Positions 26,660 through 39,246 are shown, counted from the first letter of the stretch. The stretch is 64,000 nt of DNA from Takakia lepidozioides (GCA_030704615.1 CM060733.1:52326001-52390000); one strand, 5' to 3'. Program-made: numbers and translations. The notes: a model not told the origin generated them from the sequence alone.

Positions 26660-28228
26660 AGCTCTCTTTCTCGCTCCCCACACTCGCACATCCTGCCACT
26701 ACTTTGTAGTTTCGCCATTTTTCGCCACAAAAATCGCTCACAAAATTGCACAACAGTAGGTGGCTAAACTCTCTCATCCATCCGGCTAATCCCCCTTCGT
26801 TCCTTCCATTTCCCCGACATAGAGTTCGCTGATGTGTATTTGTAGTCTACTCCCCCAGCTCATCTTCCCTCAAGCTGCTAGCAAGCATTTGCTTATACAA
26901 CTAAGTATGTTGACAAACTAGTTTAATTTTTTTCCTCCGCCTTGTCAATATGTTTGTTTTGTTTTGTTTTGTTTGTTTGTTTGTTGATCTCCCAAACCGC
27001 AAGGCCTCCGCGCTGGAAAGCCCTCCATGAGTAGGGGTGCATCGAGGCGGTTTCATAATTTTTGGAAAAGGGCATGGTGGCGTTGTCAAAGCTGGAATTG
27101 TAATTTGTACTAACTTAAGTTAGATGTAATTCTGAACACTGAACGTGTTCTCTCTGCCACGTTGGCCTAGTGGATGAAGGAAGACGCTTGATTCCATGAG
27201 TCAAGATCATGGTGTGATCACTTTGACAGTAAAGCACTTTGGCTGCATGTGGAAGTGCAATATGGGTGGACAGTGGGGTTGGGATGTTTGCTAGAACAAA
27301 TCTAGGCTGTTATTGTCAGCTGCTAGCAGCAAGGTGAGGATATATTGATACATGATTGGTGCAGAGGCGGTTATAGCTGAAAATTAGAGCAGGGATACAG
27401 TGTGGGTTCAGATTCATCCCAGAGGGCCGGATTCCAAGCACGACTTCAGACCCACACACTGTTGCAGTGGGAGAGAAAACAGTATGTAAGCATCAACTTT
27501 GATCCTAGCTATAAATTTCCAGGACCCTTATGTCAGTGCTGCAGCAGGATGATCCATGACCGGTTGTTGTGTGTGATGTGCCTCATTTTGTCACCTGCTA
27601 CGTCTCCCCTTTCTCAGGCCATAAGCTTCCCTTTGCAGATTGCACTTGCTAAGTTCTCAATTGATGTACATAGGCTACGGAGTAATAGGCTGAACTTTGA
27701 AATTCTACCCCTTTGCCACTTCTAACTCTCTGAGAGTCTTTATTGTCATGCGAGATTGATATCTAATCCTCTGACACACTGTCACAGTGTAGGAATTCTC
27801 TGAAGACTATTTCCAATCATCAGAAATCAGCTCATGATGCAAGATGTCATTCTATTCTGCCCAGAAACTGTGACTGGACTTGTTAGTGTCACATAACAGT
27901 TGAGAACAAAATCAACTCAATTCCACAAATATGCAAGTCAATCGTTTGATTCAGATTTGTTCAGCTCCTAGCTAGTAACTTCTGAAAAGCATAGTTTCCC
28001 CAAGTATTCCCTTGCTAGTATTCCCTTGTCCCTCCATTTTAGATAGAGAATCTCTGCACTAATGAACTACAACTCCTCGAGTTGCCACCATGTCCAGAAC
28101 CCCCTTGCTTCGAAAGTGAATCCCCACAGGAGAATCCCGAATCTCCGGCCATTCTTTATGAGCATACACTCTATCCAACTTCAATAGCTACAGTTGGTGT
28201 TTTTGTATCTTCAGGAGTCTCCGTGATG
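26660..28228. other. intergenic between HAD hydrolase and polyphenol oxidase
   Basis: Promoter side of the hydrolase gene and 3' side of the oxidase gene. A T-rich simple tract (TTTG repeats) lies at about 26,950-26,985. At about 27,155-27,235 the sequence TTGGCCTAGTGG resembles a Pol III box A, but a good box B is missing. No gene is supported. Confidence 0.5.
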
Positions 28229-31067
28229 TTATTGGGCAAGCTCTACCCGGATGGATCGAATGATGATGGCAGTATCATCATCCCTCTTCCTTCTGGGCAC
28301 AAGACTAACCAGAATACTGGGCTCCTTCTCAAGGCCAAGCTGCTTCAGCTTTGAGCTGATGCCTACCTTGAAGGAATAATCGCGGCTACTAGTGTGTTCT
28401 CGTGAATTTCCAGCAGTCGGATAGGGGGAGAAAGCGCCTGCATACTCTGTACAACTCTAGGATGTATGCTCGTCCGCCTCGGGCAAATTCAAAAACAAGA
28501 CAAACCCTGCTGGTTTACCTGCTGGTATCCTTATGCCTTCAATGGCAAGGACCTCTTCTTGAAATCCTGATTCCGCTTGTTGCAATTCAAAAGCTTCAAC
28601 GATATTGGGAACTGGCCTTGAGATAGTAAAAGTAATGTTTCTAACATGCAACATTTTTGGTCCTCGTGTGGCAATCAAATCACAGTCCTTGGTTGTTGGC
28701 TCTGTCTGCCATGAAGGGACGATGAACCGTGCAAGCTTGGCTATGCCCCTCATGAGTTGCTCCAAGAACTCTGGAGCACAATCTGAAGACACTGAAACTG
28801 GAGCCGGCTTGGTGCTCAGACGGCTAGACTTGAATGAGAGCCAGTCATTCTCTATCTCCTCGAACTTGTAGCGAAGTTTTTCCATATCAAGAGAGTCTGC
28901 TACCTGTACAAATCACCAAGTGTCTTCATTGTTACTTGAACATCCACATTTGGACCAAAGTTGTTCGTACATAGTATAGAGGCACGTATTAACCGTTCTA
29001 GAGAGGGAAGGCGAGATAGGAGAACCAACCCTCACACGAACAAGATCAGCATTTTCATCGTAGAATACAAACTCCGAATTGAGCCAGTCGGGGTCAGTAA
29101 AGTCGAAATGTTGACCTCCTGGCAGGTGCTTCCAGAGGTCCCACAAACGGTCCACATTGGTGTGATGTACATAGAAAAGGGGATCTCTTGCTGAAGTAGA
29201 GCATCGGGCCATGTCGTCACCTTGTAACTTCCTCTCATCTCCTGCCCCCACATGTACACAGACAAGAAATAAATCGCCACAGCTCTCGGCTACTGCCGCA
29301 TCCTCGTATTGTACGAAGGCTCCCAGGAACTAGAAAGAGGTTTTGAAAATCTAGGATATTGAAACAAATTGCATGGGCGCCTTCCAAGGCGAACAATTCT
29401 CCTGTAGATGTTGATTTCATTTGACGTCAAAGACTCACCTCACAAAAGCACAGGATCCCAGACTCGTACAAGCTGCAGAGGGAGTACTCTTGCCTTGTAT
29501 ATCTCACAACTCAACGCACAGTTAGCGTAGATGTTTGCTGATCAACTGTTTTAGAAGCAAAGAGATGATTGTTTGCAAGTAGACGAGTGAAATGTTCGGT
29601 AATGAACCTGCCTAGAAGTGGACGCTGCCGTGGGGGTGAAGCTCGAAGATGGAAGGGCTATCAGGCGGTGCATAGCCGGCGCGGTAAGCCCCCGCCAGAA
29701 ACAAGGACGGGATGGGAGCGGCGCTCACCAAGCCGGGGTGTATAGCACGTTTCTGTTGATAGCCCGCTGCTCCTCCGGGCTGGGGACCGTGGCCGGGTCG
29801 TAAGGGGGCCAGAAAGAGAGGTCGATAATGGCGGGGGGCTGGTGGGCCGGGCTGCGTATTTCGTCGAACAGCCCGACGTTTCGGCGGTCGACGTACATGG
29901 AGGGGAGCACGTTGGAGGGCGGATCAACGTCGGCCTGGTTGTCCCACTGCCAGAACGGCAGCGCGAAGGTGTCGTCGTCCAACAGCCTTGCGAGTATTCG
30001 ATCGTGAAAGTAGACGTACCAGCGATGGTAGGGTTGCAGCAGCCAATTTTTGTGCACTTCCAGCAGCTCCGTGGAGTTCACTTGCCTGCGATAACAAGGA
30101 GTGGGATCCAGTGTTAGATAATTTAAAGTTGTCGCGGCCAGTAATATTCTAGTGGGAAGGTAAATGATCTTTCGGAGAGTGGATTACAGCTCAAGTCTTC
30201 AGCTTGCTTTACCTATGTTCACGAACTAGTTCTCATAAAGCAATTGAATATGTTACCAGTTGGCTACTATAACCTTGTAGCTAAGACCTCGATGTGTCCA
30301 TTTAAAATCTGTCAAATCTGCATTAATTTCATTCCTCGTTGTTAATGTGCTTACAATTGAGTACGTAAGAGGTCTCTCTCCTCTCGCTCCAGTAGAAGAG
30401 AATGGGGAGAAGAGCATTCCACCAACTATGTGATGGGGTACCCGCGAGAATATCTACAGGAGATAAAACTAAAATGCTAGGAGGAGATAGAGATAGCGGT
30501 TCTTTAGACTTCTACATCCTTTACCATTACTGTGTACCGCGATTATACAGGATCAACCTGTTCAGGAGATTGCGCCAAAGAAGAGGATAGAAGAGTGGGC
30601 CGGACTCAACACCCAGAAATGACTATCAGGGTTGAAAGCACTCACTCAGAGAAACGCGTTCAAGAAATTGAGGGAGAGCAACTACTGCCAGGGCGAAGTG
30701 TTAAGAATTCTTGCCTGTAAACTGTGGCACAGTAGGCACAGTGAATGTTGGCCTGACGAAGGAACGATCTTGGGTCATCATCTGGAAGCGCTTTCATCAG
30801 CTCGTATGCTCGATTGAGCTTCTCTATGTACGTCTGATCCACGTTGTGTAAGGATCGCCTTACCCGCATAGGCAAGTCTGTGTTGAATTGGAAGGTGATT
30901 TCGGGTCTCTTTGGGGGCAGAAAGCAGTAGTCTACTCGATCACTGTTTTCAATTATAGGTTGGCACCTGGTCAAGTCCGGGCCTAGCACTGGAGCGGCAT
31001 GCACAGTGTGCATCTTCCTACTACTAGCATAATTGCCCACAACAATTTCTTTGTTCCCAATCGACAT
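28229..31067 (-). pseudogene. PPO: polyphenol oxidase (catechol oxidase) gene with in-frame stop, probable pseudogene
   Basis: Type-3 copper oxidase of o-diphenols. Exons joining in phase: 30715-31067, 29729-30085, 29439-29472, 29036-29329 and 28903 downwards. The CuA site has the thioether region IHCAYC and YHRWYVYFHDRIL. The CuB site has the final pair in FYVHHTNVDRLW, but the usual PHxxVH stretch is shortened to LVCVH, so one copper-ligand His seems lost. The DWL region (KFEEIENDWLSF) is present. In the C-terminal KFDV domain the frame reads PEADEHTS, then TAG at 28457-28459. The same frame then stays open through TEYAG and VSLVPRR to TAA at 28229. Intron 1 has a GC donor (ACAG|GCAAGA). 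No transit or signal peptide precedes ATG 31067, so a 5' exon may be missing. Family certain; functional status doubtful. Confidence 0.8.
28457..28459 (-). other. in-frame TAG inside the oxidase KFDV domain
   Basis: The codon interrupts a domain whose downstream 75 codons still match the family (TEYAG, VGISSKLKQLGL, VSLVPRR). It is a simple nonsense change, not a frame shift. Confidence 0.8.
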
Positions 31068-31627
31068 CCCGGATGCAGTTCTTCCCTACCCATAGCTGTT
31101 GCCGGCAGATCCAGAGACCAACTAAGATATCAGCTGGACTCTGCGAGAGAGAGCCTAAATTACATGAATGGAGAACAATGCCTTGAACTCATGTTTCGGA
31201 TTCTTCTTCAAGGTGCAAAGTTTTGGAGACGCCCCACAGCTGTGCCGTGCAAACAGCTCAGGAGCTCGACTCTACATTATTGCTGTACCATAGGAGTTTC
31301 CAGTTCACCTTTACAGGCTTTACTATGCAGGTGGGCTGACGCACTGAACATTGAGGTATTGCTTTCTGGACAGCGGCAGTATGGCTGCAGCACTGCGTGA
31401 GCCTAAAGGCTGCAAACTACGCACTGTTTGTTCTCTGCTCATCGGTTTCAGTGATTGGGGTTCTGTTAAAACATCAGGCATCAGTTGGACAATGGCCAAA
31501 TGAAGCCACGTGTCCCTGGTATTTAAATTGAGGAAATTTATGGACAGCCCGAAATTTAAAGTGCTCCATGTAGGACGAAAACAAACTGTATATTTTTTAA
31601 AACAATTTAAAAAAAAGAAAAAACCCA
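31068..31627. other. gap between oxidase start and giant MULE
   Basis: Upstream side of the oxidase gene, ending at the target duplication of the transposon. An A-rich tract (about 31,590-31,625) abuts the insertion. I see no gene. Confidence 0.45.
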
Positions 31628-31636
31628 TATGGTACC
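31628..31636 (+). repeat. target site duplication, left copy
   Basis: TATGGTACC, identical to positions 54999-55007. Nine base pairs is the usual duplication length for Mutator-like elements. Confidence 0.88.
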
Positions 31637-31980
31637 GCCTCTCATTTTTGAATAATTGGGAGTTTACGTCGCGCGTGTGGGACAGGGCGCGCACGCCCGC
31701 ACGGACGCGGGGTCGCCCTCCCCCGCCCCGCCCACCCCCACCTGCCAGCCGCGCACCGCGGTCGGCAGCCCAGCCCGCCCCCGGACCACGGCCCCCGCCC
31801 ACCCGCCCTCGCCGCTGGGTCCGCCCGCCATCGGGTCCCCAGTGGGTCTGCCCAAGCTCGGTCTGCAAGGTCTGCCGCCAAGCAGCCCGATCCGGCAGAC
31901 CCAAATGCACCCCAGATGATGTGCCGCCCATCTCACCGTGATGCCGCGCTGCTATTGTAGCCGCCCGGATTTAGGGCATG
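31637..31980 (+). repeat. left terminal inverted repeat, GC-rich core
   Basis: Begins GCCTCTCATTTTTGAATAAT and ends CCGGATTTAGGGCATG; both blocks recur inverted at the right end. Between them lies a block of about 160 bp made almost only of G and C (about 31,670-31,835), followed by several GGTCTGC/GCAGACC motifs. The two repeats differ by substitutions and indels, mainly in the inner half. Confidence 0.88.
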
Positions 31981-32639
31981 GCAGCCGCCGCCAATCGTGG
32001 GCGAAGACTGTTTCATCGATCTTTTCCTCCCTCTAGTCTGTTCCTGCCAACGCGCTTCCGTCCTGCCAAGAACGTGCGTGTTGTCGTCCTTCGCTTCCAC
32101 TTTTCCAGGTCGTATTGCAGGTGCTTTCGAGTGCGCAAAGGGGTACTGCAGTGTATATGGCAGCGGCTGTCGATGCCCAACCATAAAGCTTTCTTATACG
32201 TCCACTGCGACAATGTCTTCTAACACCAGAAGATGGGCCATTTTCCTGCAAAGACCTTTACTAGAAGAACGAGAGTCGCTCTGGATACATGGGCTCTCAA
32301 GTGCGGGTCCACACGGCCTGTATTCCTTGGCAGAGAGTGCCCGACTTTGTACTTGGAGAGGAGAGTAGAGACGGGTGTTCCACCCAATTTTACATAAATG
32401 TGCATGTTAACGCGAAGCCCGGACCGCGAAGAGCTCCAAGAGCTAACACATATCTAACCTCTCTCATGTCTGCACTGTATTCCCGCACTGCCTCTTTGTT
32501 CATGCCCTGTGCTTGTGCTTGCCGGACATGTACATGCATGATATGTAGATAGGGTTTAGGCTGTCTTACATGCTTGCAGAACTCCATGGGTGTCGATGAC
32601 ATACGACCCTGTCCAGGTATCAGTGTTGCTATGGACCAG

Positions 32640-33440
32640 AGGACAAGCACACCAACAATTTGACTGTCACGGATCCTAAAGTCAAGCGAGGAGGTCCGGA
32701 TGTTGGGGCTAGAAGCAGTAATCCTCACAAAAGGTCCAAGACCCCAATACGGCGAGTCTTACAAGCGTGGGTGTCTCTGTTGTTTCAAAGTCTCGCAATG
32801 TTATCTTGCTCCAGACATTGGGGTCATCACATATTATAACAACATGCAACACCTGGATGTGTCCGGAAAACCCTCTCATGGCGGATATGCTGAGTTCCAG
32901 TTCAGCCGATATGCTTATGCTCCACATATTAGCAAGGAGCTCAAAAAGTGGATCATGGAATGCTTGTCTTGAGGCTTAAGTGTCGCCCAAGTCATGATTG
33001 AACACAAGGAGCACGTCATGCAGAACAGTGGCTTGGGAGACGCATGGACACGCGACGACTTTCTCCTCGAACAAGATGTCCGAAATCTTGCTGAAAAACG
33101 AGCCTGGCATTCCTTCAAAAAACACGCTGATGACGCACAATCCGTGCGTATGTGGAAAGATCAAAAACCCAGACTCGGTCTTCTTCTACTAGGAGGAATC
33201 ATTGGCACCCACATTTCAACATTTTGATGGAGATTTGACCTTCACCATTGGGATTCAGACTCCTTGGCAGCGGCAGAAGATGTTGGACTTGGGCCATGCG
33301 CGCATCGTAGCTTGTGACGCTACATTTGGAACTAACCATCACAAGATCTGCCATGGACCCTCTCCACGGGCTTCTGCTAGCATGATAACATACTACAATG
33401 GTCTCCCACTCTTGTGGTGCATTGTTTATTCGTCCTCAAT
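32640..33440 (+). pseudogene. MULE transposase N-terminal fragment
   Basis: Reading by frame, the stretch gives VITYYNNMQHLDVSGKPSHG, then IMECLS-stop-GLSVAQVMIEHKEHV, RDDFLLEQDVRNLAEK, and after a frame change FTIGIQTPWQRQ and ARIVACDATFGTN. The last part is the first catalytic Asp region of MULE transposases. A TGA at about 32,972 and a frame change near 33,220 break it, and the rest of the catalytic core is absent here. The missing half is of the type encoded by gene C on the other strand, where FPLYTLMVFDQW would normally follow such a segment. This may be the displaced front half of the outer transposase, or a relic of a related one. Confidence 0.6.
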
Positions 33441-33579
33441 CCCGATAGACCTAACTGTTGTAGACCCTGTCCCAGTACACCCTGTTCTAGCAGACCTTCC
33501 ACTGCACTCTGTTTTAGGGCAGACCCTTTTGCGTGTTCACCCTGATACAGTAGACCCTGTGTCTGTGATGTACACTTTT

Positions 33580-34200
33580 GTGGAACATTTCATTAGTCTG
33601 CTGTCGTGGTCTACTGCTAAACATTTCTGCTCGATGTTTTGTATTGAGTAGTGCTCCACGTGGTCTGCTTGTGAATCGATGTATGTTGTACTCCTGGCCA
33701 TGGTCTGCTTCTGAAGTGATTGGTCTGCTATCTCCACGGAGTGGACTTAATTTGGACCACGGTTGTTGGTCTCCTCCATGAAATAGTGGTATACCAAATT
33801 CGGTGGCACAGGTCTGTCCCATCGTTAGTCGAATGTATTGTCTTGGGCTACCCCTGTACTATATTGGTCTGCTTCATATGGTCTGTGGAACATTTCATGA
33901 GTCTGCTGTCGTGGTCTACTGCTAATACTTCTGGTCGACGTTTTGTATTGAGTAGTGATCCATGTGGTGTGCTGGTCCGATGTTATTGATCTGTCGATGT
34001 ATGCAGTACTCCTCGACGTGGTCTGCTACTGAATTAATGTTATTGGTCTGCTACCTCCACGGAGTGGACTGAGTTTGGACTAGTCTGCTCCATGGCATAG
34101 TGGTATACTAAATTCGGTGGTCGGCTAAATGTGGGGCACAAGTCAGTCCAATTGTTAGTCGAGTGTACTGTCTTTGGTCTGCTTCATTGAACTATGCTTG
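33580..34200 (+). repeat. two tandem copies of a ~310-bp GGTCTG-rich unit
   Basis: Copy 1 starts at about 33,578 and copy 2 at about 33,886. Both read GGAACATTTCAT.AGTCTGCT, then TTTTGTATTGAGTAGTG, TCCACGGAGTGGACT, AGTGGTATAC and AAATTCGGTGG in the same order. Each holds many GGTCTG/GGTCTAC motifs. It lies in the left arm of the giant element just outside the inner segment. Confidence 0.75.
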
Positions 34201-34890
34201 CTTCATTACTCTACTACATTCGTTTACTGGTTCACTTTGGCTCATTTTTTGACTTCATGGTCTTCTTCATCAACGACGCAATGGCGTGAGCGTTGCGCGT
34301 GAGCGCGCGAGCGTACGCTCACGCAGGAGTGACGTGGCGTGAGCCTGCACACACGCTGACGTGGCGTGAGCGTCATGTCAGCATGCTGATGTGGCGGTAA
34401 ATGATGACATGGCACTGTCCGTCATCTGCCACGTCACCATTAACATGCGCCGCCTATAACCGTGGATGGTCCTATGACCGTGGAATTAATGCAGGGAATC
34501 TTGCCTAAATAGAATCAAGACGAGCATTGAGGCCTACAATTGCAGCATCCAACATTGTGCAATTACAAATGCTTGTTTCACTTTTACAATTACGAGGACG
34601 ACAAAATATCCTCACAAAGTGTGCGCCATAAAGGCTGCCACGGGAAGACCTTCCTCCCTCCTCAAATAACAATGAGAGTTAGGATCATCTTCAAAAGATG
34701 ATTGTAGTGCATAGCGACAGCAAGACATGTAGACTTCGAACGGTGCAATGACAAATGTGCACTACCTAAAAGTTGTCACTCAGAGCTCACTCCGTATAGT
34801 TGGAGGCCATATCATTGCACAGCTGACGAATTGATGTGAATTACACATTTCAAATCATGGTCATCCGCATACCACATTACATAGTTCATG

Positions 34891-37800
34891 CTACCCATGT
34901 GTTGTATCTCGCTGCAAAAGAGTATCGACCTCGTTGAAACTCATAGTGGCCTGGTGAATGAAGTTGTCACGTTTGGGATCGCAAACCATCCTCCTCAAAA
35001 ATATGAAATACAAATGTTTGCAGGGTATGAATTTACCTCTCTTGCCCAAACTGGTTGATAGCATATTCACAAAATCAGGACATGTGCAATTGGGGAAATT
35101 GGAAACCGTGATGTCGTAGGTCCTGTCATGAACAGCAGATGTGGAAGTGATGATTGTGAATACCCGACCATATCCTGGATCGGGTACTTCCGTGGTGCTT
35201 CCAACACGAGCTTGGAGCATTCTTGCGGACTCCACTTTGCCAAAGTGTTCAGCGGTTGGAGGGAAACGCCGAACGAGCTTTCCATCTCGTTTGGTTGGCC
35301 ACAAGTCAGGATTTGCCGGGGGGACCCGGGAGGACGCAGAAGTAGTAGCACATGCATGGAGTTGGGGTTGTCTCGCAAGGGAAAAACCTGCCTCCTCCAA
35401 CATTTCAATCTCCTGAAAGCTGAGATGTGTTCCCACCTTCACGGGCCAAACAGTTGGAGGAGTTGGCTTCATCACTACGGAAGGACGCACAGTTCCATGC
35501 ACACATCTGGCACAATCATCTGCGCAGAACCAGAACTTGTGGTTCTTGGCTTCTGGTTGACCGTATGGACGCATCAAGCCCGTGAAAGTCGGAGCAGGAG
35601 TTCGGGCACCACCTCTGGATATAGATGAAGTGCACTTCTCGAAATTAGTTGCCCTGATCGCTGTACATTTCACACGAGACCCTACACTTGTGCGTTTATG
35701 TGCCAAACGTGGTCGGGGCATGCGGACTCAAGCACATCAAGGGGGTTGTTTCTCTCCTGCACCATTTCAGTGGCACTGTTTGATGCTGGAGCTTGCCGTC
35801 GTGTTGGAGGTTCCTCCACAATGGAGGTTCCGGACATGGAGCTGTCATGCAGGGGAACACGAGGCTTCGAGAAGTTATCACGGTCTGCCCTGTGGGAATC
35901 TGAATCCGAACCAGGTGGAGTGTTCAATTTCCTCTTACAGGAGCCGAATCTCTCCTCCCCTTCAAGATGTGGAACTCTAGAAACAAGTGGCGTTCCCTGG
36001 GCATACATGCTCACCGCCCATGCTATCTTGATTGGATCCCCAGATCTGTTTGCAGCACGCAACATCAACTCCCATTTGTCCGGACCCTTGCCACCAACCC
36101 CACCTCGTAAGAAATCACGGTATCGGGTTTGTTGTTGCAAGGCACGTATCAAATCATCTGTTGTTGCCACATACAAATCCCGACCTCGTTTCCCAGACTG
36201 CTGCAACCATGCGTTGTGCACAGTTTCTGCCAAATTGCAAGATGGCATGTCCGCCATTTCCTCAATGGACATGTTCTGCAAAGAGGATAACCACACTTCA
36301 GAACAGTGCACAGGAAACAACATAAAGAAAGCAATGAGTCAAAAATATGGAAAGCAAATGTATGAATAAAGCATGAAATAGAAGCCTCGTACCATTGTCA
36401 TGGCTGCTCCCCACTGTCTATACCGGAAGTGCCAAAACGCCAGCCAATCTTCCAATGCTCTCATACTCTCAAGTGATGCAGCTCCAGAAGAGAACCACCA
36501 TGCACGAATTGTCTGGAACAAAGTGTCCGTCCTTCATTGTTCTAGCATCTTTGTACTCTTTGCACAATTTACGGTGCTGAGTCTGCATCTCTGGTTTGAT
36601 GTCCGACTTTGTATGTTTTTCCAGAGATTGTGTCCAATGGAATAGACATGTACGCTCTCTTCCTGGCATAGGCACTTTTGGGTCGCCCGATCCGAAGACA
36701 ATACGAACAGCATTGAAATTTGCTTGAGCACTATCCGCCATGAAACCTGCGAAATTTGGAGATGGCAGCCCATGGCAGCCCATGACACGTATCAGGAATT
36801 CCACATGAGCTTCTGGGATTCCGTATCCTCGGATTGCATGTCACAAACTTCAATTGTCATAACTCGTTGGTACACTGGATCGTAGACATGACAAGCCATT
36901 GTCGTCCAATCCTTCACTCGTTTCACATGATCAAACATAAGAAAACAGTTCTGCAAGTCCCCAGTTTCTGCATCCGCTTCACGAGGCTAACCCCACTGCC
37001 CTCCCCAACAGTCGACATTTTGAAAAGAAAAACTTTGATGGCACCTTGACCTGGGAATACATTGTCCTGGATGTAATCGTACTTGCTCACTCGTTTCAAT
37101 TCCAAAATATTGTCTATGTAGCCTCTGATCCCAGAGCCCATTCTCAATGCATTGATCTGATGCCGAATGTTAGGTGAACTTAAAGTGGAGAAATGATCCA
37201 TGACCAGGTCCAATGCTGCACCGTCAAGTTTAGTCCCCACAGAATCTCCTTCACTCAAAATATGGCTTTCCAAGAAGGACTTGCTTGCGCCAAGAGCAAT
37301 TGCAGATGTTGTTGCGGATGGGTTTCTCCCGAACTCCTGTTTGATCAACCTCGATACTGTCTCAACACTCTCCCTGTAATCCCCCTTCGAGACAGGATGG
37401 TTATGGAATCCAAAATGCACACAAGCTCTCGTCATTGTATTCAAACGGTGGACAACATAGTACATTCTTGCTCCGCAGAGCGCCAACAGGATGGCACAAG
37501 TTTGCAGAATTTGCAGACGAAAGTGTTTGCCGGTGGAGGGGCAGTCCCAGGCTGAAATGGATTTTCCGCCAGACCCTCCCATTTGCTTTGATTATGAACC
37601 CCAGACTGAAGAAAGTGTCTGCAATTCAAATTATCACACCTAAGGTGTCCATTGCAAATTGTCCTCATGAAAACAAGCTTGTCATCATTCTGAATATTGG
37701 ATGTTTTTGTTCTGCACCACGGGTGCCCGTCATGTTTCTTGTCCATTCCATGCATCATGATTGTTACACCTCCAACTCGCGGAGGAGGAGGCAGCTCGAA

Positions 37801-38400
37801 TAGGATATCGCCATCAAAAGTCTCCGGCAAGAACTTCACAGGCATCTGCTTCAAAGATTCCCAATCAATTCCCCGCAACTCACTTTTGAATCCAGCCATT
37901 CCTCCCATCGCCCGCAATTTTGGAATGACACTACAAATCTCTTCTTCATCAGCTTCTCCAACCACAGTAGGAAGGACTGGATTTGGAATTTCACTTATGT
38001 CATCATCGGAAGAATCCGAAAGCTCAACGATTGGAGTGGAGGACGTCTGTTCTTTTTTCACCACCACCTCCCTCTTGTCTTCAACGACCGAAGCAGCAGT
38101 CCCGGGCGTCACATATGACCCAAGGGACTTTCGCCGAGGCTCTCCAAGTACTCTGTATCGACCAGGACGCACTCTCCACTGGCTGATATGAGCCGTCTCA
38201 TCACGGTTTTGGAAAGAATATTTCAACAACTTCCCTTTAAGATCGTACACCTCTTTCTCCAAAAAAATGGAGCCATTCTGCAGCTGAAAACGGGTAGCCA
38301 AGACATGTTCCAGAACAATTGCAAATCCATTGTCAAGGACTTCCTGGGAGAACGGCACTGGTTTGTCGTCAGAGAAGAACTCCGCTTCAGAGGAAGCCAT
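34891..38400 (-). pseudogene. gene A: MULE-type transposase with SWIM zinc finger, several frame breaks
   Basis: Starts MASSEAEFFSDDKPVPFSQ. An N-terminal Cys-rich region (CNGHLRCDNLNCRHFL, then CKFCKLVPSC) precedes MYYVVHRLNTMTRACVHFG. The catalytic core follows, with EVCDMQSED (likely first Asp) and FAGFMADSAQANFNAVR (likely second). Next come ERTCLFHW and WLAFWHFRYRQWG, and a C-terminal half ending in a SWIM finger with CTCP and CKH. I need frame changes near 37485, 36960, 36801, about 36,505 and 35716 to follow the conserved order. Four behave as one missing base, several in short G/C runs; one behaves as one extra base. This copy is therefore decayed or mis-sequenced. It is divergent from gene B. 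Confidence 0.7.
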
Positions 38401-39246
38401 CTTCCTTCCTCGCGTACGTTTGTACCTTGCTATCGCAGATCTAGTGTAAATCGGTTTACAAATGTCTCCAGAACACAGTTGAAGAATGAGCACAGAATAT
38501 GGCGGAGGAAGCTCAGATAACGACTGTGCATATTATGTTATTCTTTCCAGATATGCAGCCGTCCATTTTAATTACTTTTCTTGTGGGCCCAGTGGTCAGA
38601 GTATCCCTAGGTGCAGTGTCGGCAGCTGTAAAACCGTTAACCAGAACCTCCCCCAAAAACAAAGCCGACTTCCTGGAAGCATGCCACACGATCTGAGAAT
38701 GGGATTGCAGATTAAGTAAATGTATCTATATACTACTACCAATGATCATGCGCACCTGGAAAGTTCCAAATGTGAAACGAATGTGGGGTTTGGCTAACAA
38801 GGATGACCGTGTATGATATTCCAAGATTTGTCATCAAACTCTCGTTCATTTACATTTATTTGTGTAAGACTGCGCCAAAATTTCTGGGATTCGCTGTTAT
38901 TTTTAAATATTGAAACCGTTCTAATAAAGAACACGCCGTTTTTTTTGGGCGACACACGTCAGACATCCATAACTGAATACGAACAGCTGTACACCAATTG
39001 CTGGCATGTGCACTAATAAGGGAACGACTATGTGTAACGGTCACGCGGGAGGGAATCCGATGCTTCTAGAGACACGCAAGAACGCAGGCAATCCCGCAAG
39101 AAATCGGGAGTCACTGCGTTTTTCTACTTTTCGCGCTTAGAGGGAGAGTGGTAGTCAAGCTGGAGAGGGTTCCTTCTAGAATACGAAAGAGAAGAAAGTC
39201 TCTTTATTTTACTTCCCTTAGAGAGAGACGCAGAGCAAGAGAGAAA
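38401..39246. promoter_or_regulatory. shared divergent promoter region of genes A and B
   Basis: The starts of gene A (38400, minus) and gene B (39247, plus) face away from each other across about 850 bp, which must hold both promoters. I see no certain TATA box or binding site; the last 250 bp contain purine-rich tracts. GTG 39148 also opens the gene B frame, but ATG 39247 is the first ATG in it. Confidence 0.45.

Noticed and set aside
27150-27240. tRNA or tRNA-derived SINE (box A-like TTGGCCTAGTGG)
   Set aside because: No acceptable box B (GGTTCGANNCC) at the right distance and no cloverleaf could be folded by eye.
31510-31941. Pro/Arg- or Gly-rich ORFs on both strands
   Set aside because: They are translations of the GC-rich terminal inverted repeat; the same false frames occur at 54.5-55.0 kb.
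39148-39246. upstream GTG start for gene B
   Set aside because: ATG 39247 is in frame; nothing in the extra residues looks conserved.
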